The notes beneath the pieces were generated by a model that did no database searches, was not told the DNA's origin, and saw only the letters and a program-made list of their open reading frames with translations. A stretch of 15,728 nt of DNA, taken from Rodentolepis nana. Its lineage: Eukaryota; Platyhelminthes; Cestoda; Cyclophyllidea; Hymenolepididae. How positions within the stretch are numbered: the first letter of the stretch is position 1; each line of letters starts with the position of its first letter. The position numbers and the translations under genes were made by a program. This document shows positions 1-8,300 of the stretch, in pieces. The stretch covers positions 1 through 15,728 of the forward strand of contig UZAE01001032.1 of the NCBI GenBank assembly GCA_900617975.1. The letters run 5' to 3'.

Positions 1-59
1 GTTTCAAAGACGAAGGTTGAAAATTTAGAAAAATGTGATGTAGTACTGTGGAAGTGGTC

Positions 60-186
60 GAATATGGCATACATTCGGGTCATGGCAGTTTGAAGTCAGA
101 AGTCAACTGCCAGTTAATAGACTTTTTTGCCGTATGAGTATACGTTGCCCAGGTGCACCAAGTGGAGGTAAGTCTATCGCACACCC
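60..186 (+). repeat. Dispersed repeat, copy 1
   Basis: About 127 bases that recur in the same orientation at 14023-14150, with roughly 12 mismatches and one single-base gap (about 90% identical). The core includes TGGCAGTT...AACTGCCA (83-90 / 105-112), an 8-bp inverted repeat around a 14-base loop, the palindrome GGTGCACC (152-159), and a splice-donor-like GAGGTAAGTC. It carries no ORF. It may be a fragment of an interspersed, non-autonomous element; the family was not recognised and the true left end may lie further out. Confidence 0.8.
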
Positions 187-1384
187 AGTCAATCACTGAT
201 TATAGACACTTATACTCAGGGTTGATGCGCAAAGAGGTGACTGCACATATGTTAATGATAAGTTCATCGGTAAATTATAAGACCTAGCTTGGTGATATGA
301 TCAATTTCACTTACCTCACAAATATTGCCCCAAATCGTATTACGACATTTTTATTTTTAATTGTGCCTGACGTAATTTTAAGAGCTTGTCCAAACTGTCA
401 GAGAAAAGCGAATTGTTTGATATCATATCCTGCACGTCACCTTAGAAAGTTGAGTTTTGAAGAAGTAGAATAATATCAACAAAATTTGCAAGTTAGGAGT
501 GGACCAATATTTTCTTCAATCTCCTTATTCCCCTCACTAAATTTCGTTCAAATAGAGTTACGTTTACCAGGTGGAAACGTTATCCTTTAAAATTAGACTT
601 GTTAATTTGTTCACTTTTTCAGTTCTACTTATTTGGAGAATGCATGCTCTGACCTCGTCTGACCTTAAATAGTTCTTACATTTTTCCATAAATTCCCTGG
701 GAGGATAAATAAATCCTTTTGCTTCTGAGCTCTGATAAAAGAATATCTAGCAGTTAAAAAGGTAGTATCCAAGGCGTAAACCAAGCACCATCTTAGCGAT
801 TATTGGGCAAAAGAACATTCGTGCAAATGATCACAACTCATGCCTAGCAAATGATGACAACGCGAACTTATTTTTTTGTACAAATTTAATGACGCAGAAG
901 ATAATATGACCTGATATTTCCGTGGATATGCAATTACTGTTGATGAGTGCCCTAAAAACACAACGTCAATTCTGAACATCATTATAATAGCTTTTTAAAC
1001 AAATCTCTCAGTGTATTCGAAAGTATTCCAAGGGGAGATAATCACATGATGGCATTCTTCCTTCAACTAAATAATCCTCTATTTATCAAAAATAATAATA
1101 ACCTCTTTGGTTATGATTATAAGAAAATACGTTTCTTTTTAAATTTTACCTAAAGGCGTTCAAATGGTTCAATAAAATTCATAGGATATACACTTTACTT
1201 TACGCCTAGGATTTCATCGTTAATGGTGAGAGTGAAGACAACTAATTTCATAGGAAGTCTTTATCAACGCAATTATATTTTGCATCATCAGTACCCGGCA
1301 AAGGATCGATGACGCGCCCATTAAGGGACAAAACTAAGCCCAAGTAGAAGCAGTTACAAGCCAGAAGCTGCTAAACTCAAATTA
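187..1384. other. Upstream AT-rich region, no gene recognised
   Basis: No supported ORF, RNA gene or repeat family. The only frame of note (800-982 on the minus strand, 60 residues) lacks any domain signature and is at the length expected by chance. Probably intergenic or distal regulatory sequence. Confidence 0.6.
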
Positions 1385-1601
1385 AACGGGAGTTTGAACA
1401 CGCGCGCATCCATCTCTAAGCCCAGCCAACACCCACGCAACACGCACTTCACGCGTTCATACATATAGGGACAAGTTCTTCAGCTCACGTCCTCTCATAG
1501 TAGTTGCGACACCTACATGGTGCGAGGTCCCTAATGCTACGCATCTACGCGCATGCACTGCATGCTGCGTTCACACAGTGAAAATACGTCTAGGTCGTTT
1601 T

Positions 1602-1606
1602 ATTGG
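1602..1606 (-). promoter_or_regulatory. CCAAT-box-like element (as ATTGG)
   Basis: ATTGG, the reverse complement of CCAAT, lies about 70 bases upstream of a TATA-like motif inside the CpG-rich segment, a spacing usual for NF-Y-type elements. A five-base match alone is weak. Confidence 0.3.
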
Positions 1607-1672
1607 TTAATTTCAGTGAGCTAGTGAGTAAGTGGTCAGCAGTCAAATCGTTCACTTGGTCATACAACGCAC

Positions 1673-1679
1673 TTATAAG
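1673..1679 (+). promoter_or_regulatory. TATA-like element TTATAAG
   Basis: TTATAAG in an otherwise CG-rich context (CGCACTTATAAGCGCACC). If functional, transcription would begin near 1700-1710, giving a 5' UTR of about 275 bases to the ATG at 1981. Confidence 0.35.
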
Positions 1680-1738
1680 CGCACCCGCACCTCAACGTTG
1701 AACGAAAATCACGCGTGTTGGTGCGAACGTGGCGGAGG

Positions 1739-1768
1739 ATGGTGTACGCACTCAAATGCGCAAGCTGA
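1739..1768 (+). other. Possible short upstream ORF in the 5' UTR
   Basis: ATG followed by eight sense codons and TGA (MVYALKCAS), with G at -3 and G at +4, a good initiation context. If the mRNA starts near 1700 this would be the first ATG and could reduce translation from 1981. It depends wholly on the inferred transcription start. Confidence 0.25.
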
Positions 1769-1980
1769 GTGAAGCGAAATTTCGCGGCAGAATGAGCGTT
1801 TTAGTGGGAGACTGGAGCGAACCTACAGACCGGATTTGTGGATGTTTTATTTTTTAATCTGAGGGACGGCTTATATGTTGCTTAGCCTATATCCCGAATA
1901 TCGATTTCTGTCATTTTCATTTCACCATCCGACTTCTCCATCACATGACTCAACGATAATGTATATAGAACGAATTCACT

Positions 1981-2324
1981 ATGACTAGGATTGCATCCCC
2001 AGAGGAAGATTATGCAAATAGCCGGAGTCCTATTGATTGCAGCGTAAGGGAGGGTCATGGAGCCTGTAGCGCATCAAGTTCAAAGCCGGGAATGGCATCA
2101 TTGGGATTTCTTGCAGCATCTGCAATGCAAGAAAGACTGCAGGGTAGTTCCCAGACTTCATTGAATTACCATCAACCCTGTTATGTGCACAGACCAGAAC
2201 AAGGTACCCTTAATCCAGAAAATGACCCTGATGCGCAGCCAATAAAATCTGGGAATAAACTTCTCTTCATCTTTTCCGAGGAGAATGTAATTCGGAAATA
2301 TGCTCGGATTATCATCGATTGGGG
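1981..2324 (+). CDS. Cav2: Exon 1: start codon and cytoplasmic N-terminus of the Cav2 channel
   Basis: Encodes residues 1-114 plus two bases of codon 115. The ATG at 1981 is the first after an in-frame TAG at 1966-1968 and has A at -3, so it is the preferred start. Most of the exon is low-conservation, Ser/Gly/Pro-rich sequence. The last 20 or so residues ([18 protein letters not shown] then DW) match the conserved segment just before S1 in Cav channels (vertebrate Cav2: SLFLFSEDNVVRKYA...EW). The exon ends TGG GG before ATATCCTTTT, a U12-type donor. Reading through into the intron gives 14 unrelated residues and a stop. The ALYNPIP-type block of vertebrate Cav2 N-termini is not recognisable. 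A further upstream non-coding exon is possible. Confidence 0.88.
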
Positions 2325-5300
2325 ATATCCTTTTACATTTTATTCCCATTTAACCATGTACAGATAAGTTTATGCAATTTAAGGGACTTTCATTCAGAAT
2401 TTACGTTTTTGAAACCTGACTACAGAATAGCTTCCCGACAAATGGGTCATAATTCTTTTCCACAGCAGCTGATCTTATACAAATTGGGCCAATAAGGAAC
2501 TTTTCTTAAAAAGAAGCAATAAGTTTGCATTTTAGCCTGCAAATCGTTAGTATCGAAAATAAACGAGCCGCAGTCTACTCTAACAGGAAATGAGATGCTG
2601 AATTTTGCTGAGGGTTTAAAAATCCTCTTAAAAATTTTCGCTCACTTCCAGAAATAGCAATAGTAGGAGTTCTTTAAGCTTAGAACTTAACACCTTTGTG
2701 ACTAGTTTGCTTTCACTTAACAATATTCATGCCTGCTAAATTCGTATAACCTAATTGAAGGGCTTTGATTAGTAACGTTCAATGTTGAATACGGTAATGA
2801 AGGATCTTTTAAGTTCTCATGACATTTATCGATTTAGAAATCGGTATTTCGTAGCAAGTTGAGGTCGGTCCACACTTCACAAATTTCCTTTTTACCACAT
2901 GTTTTTTATAAAAATACTTAAATATGTGACTGGTATGGACCATATGTACTGTATAATGATTCTTTGAACATTTCCAGTATGTAGTAACTAATATACAACT
3001 TCGTTGGTAAAGATTATACGTAAAATGTAAGGAAGCGTTTAACTTCCATTTCACCTCAAATCTTTTTAATTATAAAGTGAAATTTTTAAATAGAACCTTA
3101 TTGCTATATTTCAGGGGATAACATGAGGGAGTGTTTGTGTATTGTCTTTACGTTAGTTAGTATAGCCTTCAGTGACAATAAAATTATCTTGCTGTTTTGC
3201 CCAAAACCTTTCCTATTTTCCCTAACTATTGATTTGTGGTTTACGCCTTTCGAGTATATGGTTTTGCTCACAATCACTGCCAACTGCATCGTCCTTGCGA
3301 TGGAACGTCATTATCCATCAGGTGATAAATCAGCATTGAGTGAAAGTCTTGTAAGTGTTTTGACAACCTCTTTCCTCCCTCTTGCAAACATAATTTTATT
3401 AATTTTATTTGTCCCCACCCCCACCCCCCTCACTATTTTAAGGAGCAAACAGAAAAGTACTTTCTCGGAATATTCTGCGTTGAAGCTCTGTTAAAAATCG
3501 CCGCCCTTGGATTTGTCCTGAATGAAGGAGCTTATCTACGAAGTATTTGGAATATTATCGATTTCATTGTCGTGGCCACTGGGTACGTGAATACAGTTAA
3601 CCTTGTAGACAATTTTATTGATTAATAAGGCCGCATCAAATATGGTCAATTAATATATAGTTAAGGCGTGAGCATAGTTTTATCTATCTGTTAACTTTAA
3701 GACGACACATGAATTAAGTTAATTGTTTATTTCAACTTGAAAGTTAAAATTTTAGAGTTTGGAAAAAACAAAGAAGGACCGTTGAAATTTTTGGCCAAAC
3801 GAAATCTCCCAGTCTATAATTGGCTATATATGAAAGAATATAGTTGCCATGAGTTGACAATTAAGAGAAATTTATTCATGAGCTCACTCCAAAGCATATT
3901 CTTATTCTGCCATTTTATGGATAAAAGTGAGCATTAATAGTCCTTTAAGTAAAAAAATAGATTGTTTTTACCGATAGGAAGTTGAATGTTAGACATCGAT
4001 TCACTAAGAAAACCCTATTTCCCCGTTAGTAAATGATTATGGAAATCAAACTTTCAGCCAATGAATTGTTACATTTACCCTTTAACTTAAACTTAGTTTG
4101 TAAGCTTAATGATTACTTTGGTTTATAGAAATAAATAATTAAATTGTTATATCTATATACATCAATACATATTTTCAAGGAGGATGTCATTTGAATCTCC
4201 AAAAGTTTCCAGTTATAGTCTAAAATAAAATAAATTTAAATCGTCCTAACCAGTGTTTCCATTAATATTTTATGAGGCAGATGTAAGGACATTGGAATAC
4301 GTCATTCGGTCATAGTTGGGAACGTCTACCAAATTGCAAGAAAAAAGAAAGAAAGAAATGATTTGCTCATAATTTTGAAATGTTAATTTTAAAACTACTA
4401 CGACCTCCCAAATGCAGTTAAATGTCCCCCCACTCCTAATTTTTTCGCAAACGTGGAAAAAATAGCTATTGTGCTCAGAAAACAATAACATAGCGCCTTC
4501 CTCTCTTTTTAAGAAGAAAAAAACAGTTTGAATTGAATAGTTGCAACTTAAGAAGTAATAAAAGACCGTCCATTTAAAGCCCATACATCTTATTCATATC
4601 TAGGGTATTAGCAAAGTATACTACTTATTTCTCTTTCAGCCTATTGGCTTACATTTTGCCAAACCTCAATCAACCGGCATTGCGAGCACTCCGAGTTTTG
4701 CGACCGATCAAATTGGTCACCGGTTTTGAGAGTGAGTAGTATTGTGTGCATTTCATAGCGCAGCCTTCCATCAATGGTTTCTTAATTTAATTTCTTAATT
4801 AAAGGCCTTCAAATTGTGCTCAAGTCCATCTTCCGAGCTATGGCGCCTCTACTTCAAATTGGTCTATTATTGCTCTTTGCAATCACTATCTTCGCAATTG
4901 TTGGATTAGAATTTTATTCTGGAGGCTTCCATATGACCTGTTTCGATGAACGTGAGCTTAAATTGCTCCCTTCCAAAGTTGTTACTTTATATCATTGCTT
5001 TGACATAACAGCTTGCTCAAGTTTAGACTAGGGCATATAAATTGTTTGAACAGCCCTACATTTGCTTATCCATATCTCAGAGTTCGATTCGCATAGGGAA
5101 CGGTACACTGAGTTTATTGATTTACCATGCTTTTGCAGATCAATTTTGTTCTTACTCCTTGAAATCCCGATTGGATTCATAATCGTTCCCTTCCCCCCCC
5201 CCTTCTTACCACTAGATTACTCCAGCTACTGGAGAGTGTTAATTGTTTGGACTAACTTTGATCCTAAAGCGTTTTAACTTTTCTCCATTCGAATGTGTCA

Positions 5301-8300
5301 AGAGCTGATACCTTCTAGATCATGTTCGTCTGTGTGCCAATATATCCATTTCTCGAGGAGTTCTGATTTAGCTTCTAAATGTGAAAGAAGTTGTGGCGCC
5401 CGTGAAGTATTTAATAGGTCCTCTATTAATTTCAAGGCGTATTTTTTTCATAACTTGAGCAAAATTGTCTTTCATTTTTAACTGACGGTGAAATTAGTAA
5501 TCACCGGTTATTTTCAGTGGGCAGTTAGTAGGGTTTTGCACATTCAAGACTACCGAAGCGATTAACTTGGAAATTCAATGCGCCTTCTATGTTTACTTTT
5601 TCCCCCTATTGAGATAATAGATAAAGAGCGTGAAAAGTGCAACAACAACTTGTTCAACTATATTTGCTATGCAAATAACCCAGCATAGTGATAAATAGAC
5701 CAATCGGAAATGTTGCTCCAGCCGTATAAATTGAATGTTAAATGTGTCGTGAGGATGGGAGATTTGAAGGGTGTTAATTACTATTAAATGGTATATGGCG
5801 AGGGTTCCAAAATACTATGAAGTTAATTTAGTTTTATTTAATGTTTAAAAATATTATACTACAACTTACTTTGGGACGAATAAGTGGGATGGCGTCTTGA
5901 ATACTTCAAACAAATCAAGGGATATGAATCTAACAGTGCTCAAGTTCCAAATCGACTGGATCGTGGTTATCGAGCCAATTTTCAAGTACATAGAGTCACT
6001 TTTCATTGCAATAAGATTTAACTTTTAAATGATACTAAAATTGAGAACCTTTATAATCCTCAGCATATCCCAGAAGTGTGTTAAACAACTCCATCACTGA
6101 GGTCGTTAAAATGTTATTAAAGAATTTTGAAAATATCTCAGGGGAGGAGACTTAATACCATGTAGACGTAAAGGGAGATAGAATCGGAGCTACTATTTTC
6201 AGTCGTTTTGTACCTAAGCGTATCAATAGCAACTTACTTACCATGCCTCAGTTTTTCTTATTGAATGAGTATTTTGAGGTGTCGTTGTGCCATTTTATTG
6301 CTCTTTAAGGAATAATGGGCGTGTGTGTCATGTTACTCTTTAAAGAAATTTTTCCTTTTCCGCTATGTGTGGATACAATTATCATTTTCTCTTTACAGTT
6401 ATCTGGGCTTTCAATTCTGTTTGTAGTAGCATCTTAGGGTTATACTCTATGCGTTGTTCGCATTCTGTTTTTTGAACGATTCAATTTTTTATTCAACTCT
6501 CATACTCTTCTTTCTTGCTATTCCAAACACCTTTCTGGGCATCGTATTAATAGGATCTGCCTTCAAACTACGGGGAATTAACGTATGTAACCGCTAGGGC
6601 GCTACGAGAAATCTAAAAAATATAGTAGTGAAGTTTAAGTTAATATTCCCAATTGAATAGTTTAATGAATATTGATTTAATCTGTCATTCAGCAATCGAG
6701 CACATTCGTGAGCTTCATATTATTGCCACCTTTTGTCAAGAAGTAGCCGATTGGTCCTGTTAATTTCCCCATCGATTTCTTTTTCTCCAGCAGTTTCCAT
6801 AGAACTGATTTACTAAATAGCTTGGTTTATAGACAAAGCCTGTCAATAGTGTAACTCAGGGAAATCAAATTTCTCGTCTATCTATTCATAATCACGATTC
6901 TCCTTTAATCTTCTACGTATTTTCCTTCAGTTCTTCACATGAAGATTGAAAATAGGATAGCATCACATGGCTGAAACTTAATTTCATTCTTTCATATCGG
7001 CTTTTGCCATATATATATTACCGATTCCCGTCTAGCACCATTATCTGAGTTTATCTCAGATAAGCATTTTCGCTGATTGGTGTCCAGCAGGTGAGTAAAT
7101 AATAAGAGTGACGTGGATATATGCCTTTGAATAAATTGTGGATATTCGTTTAATTCAGTGTAATTATTGAGGTTTGTGAGTTGTAGCTTGTTTGGGAGTT
7201 TAATAAGATTATGGAAGTTTGAATCCCGCCTCCATTTGTTTTAATTCACTTCGAATTCAATGAATAAATTATGAAGACCTGGTAAAGTTTATTAAAACAC
7301 ACAGGGGAGGGGTTGGAACAACTTTATGTCAAAAGCATACCAACTCTTATCTTCCCACATGTACCTTGGCTAGTGGGAACTAGCATCGCATGGAGATTTA
7401 AATGCTAAGCTTCCAAATTAACAGCCAAGGCAGTAAGCAGTTAATTCCCTAAAGTAGATCTCTCTTTTTTCTCAGAAATCCATTACGTAGCTCTGGTGAG
7501 AATTTGAACCAATAAACAGCCCAATAAGCAAATAGGTTATAACTCTGGATCAAATAGAACAGGACCTTTATTCATAACTAAAATGGGGATTCCTTTCCAA
7601 TCTGACCCTTATTAACATTTTACTTCTATCCATATTCTGTTGCTTCCCTCCGACCAAAAATCTTAAATTTTGTAGTGACTAAAATTTTTATAATGATGGT
7701 AATAATTGGAAGCCTCAGAACGTTACATTTATTAGTATTTCAGACTTTCAATGGTTTATTTAAAAGTTAGGCAAAAGTCCAATTCTTATATTTAAATGTT
7801 TCGATTAAAATGAGAAGAAGTAAATATTTTTTATAGTTTTCACAATCAATAACGATAAATTTCCTATTTTCAGATAATACCCGGTGGTAGTCAGACAGCG
7901 TTCTAAATGTTTAGTTAAAAGCGGATAACCACATCTCCCACAAACCAATACAGAACTCTCCCATTTGATTTATGAAAGTGCCTTGGACAGCTGTGTTCTC
8001 GGTAGAATACTCCCCTAAAGTTTAACCATTAAAAGACTGTGTTTGTTATTTTGACGTTTCATAGCTCTTGCATCTGATAATCGCTCTCAACTAAATTAAG
8101 ATTTGGGACGAACAAAATTACTGCATCTCAAAAAGTTTCACTCTCCAGACCTCTAACAGGTATGCATCCTTCTTTCAACCAATAATTGCATTCACTGGGA
8201 TAGTGTTATAGCTTCAGACACGCTATAATTAAATTAAGGAGGATTGAATGCGTGTAGTCAATAGATTCCCGAATCAGCCTTTTCTTACAGCACGCAACTA

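Larger units (their letters stand above)
1385..1810 (+). promoter_or_regulatory. CpG-rich putative promoter / 5' UTR start
   Basis: By eye this stretch holds roughly forty CpG dinucleotides, far denser than the AT-rich flanks, with repeated ACGC/GCGC motifs and a palindromic GCATGCACTGCATGC at 1551-1565. It ends about 170 bases before the start codon. Position and composition suggest the core promoter and the beginning of the 5' UTR. This is inference; no transcript data are available. Confidence 0.5.

Noticed and set aside
935..965. Hammerhead-ribozyme-like GATGAG core
   Set aside because: Flatworm repeats can carry hammerheads, but the required CTGATGA...GAAA and flanking helices are absent here and in the dispersed repeat.
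2809..3289. Minus-strand frames in intron 1
   Set aside because: Chance-length frames in AT-rich intron sequence, with no recognisable motif.
3123..3494. 123-residue open frame on the + strand as a separate gene
   Set aside because: It is exon 2 of the channel read with intron 1 and intron 2 sequence on either side. The middle matches S1; the ends do not match any channel.
4816..5031. Open frame continuing past exon 5 to 5031 as coding
   Set aside because: Family resemblance stops at FDE, where a GTGAGC donor occurs. The following residues are unrelated and hit a stop.
5080..5100. tRNA/B-box-like GAGTTCGATTCGC
   Set aside because: Resembles a T-loop, but no matching acceptor, D or anticodon arms could be folded around it.
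7215..7235. tRNA-like TTTGAATCCCGCC
   Set aside because: No cloverleaf or A-box at the right distance; probably chance, though a decayed SINE cannot be excluded.
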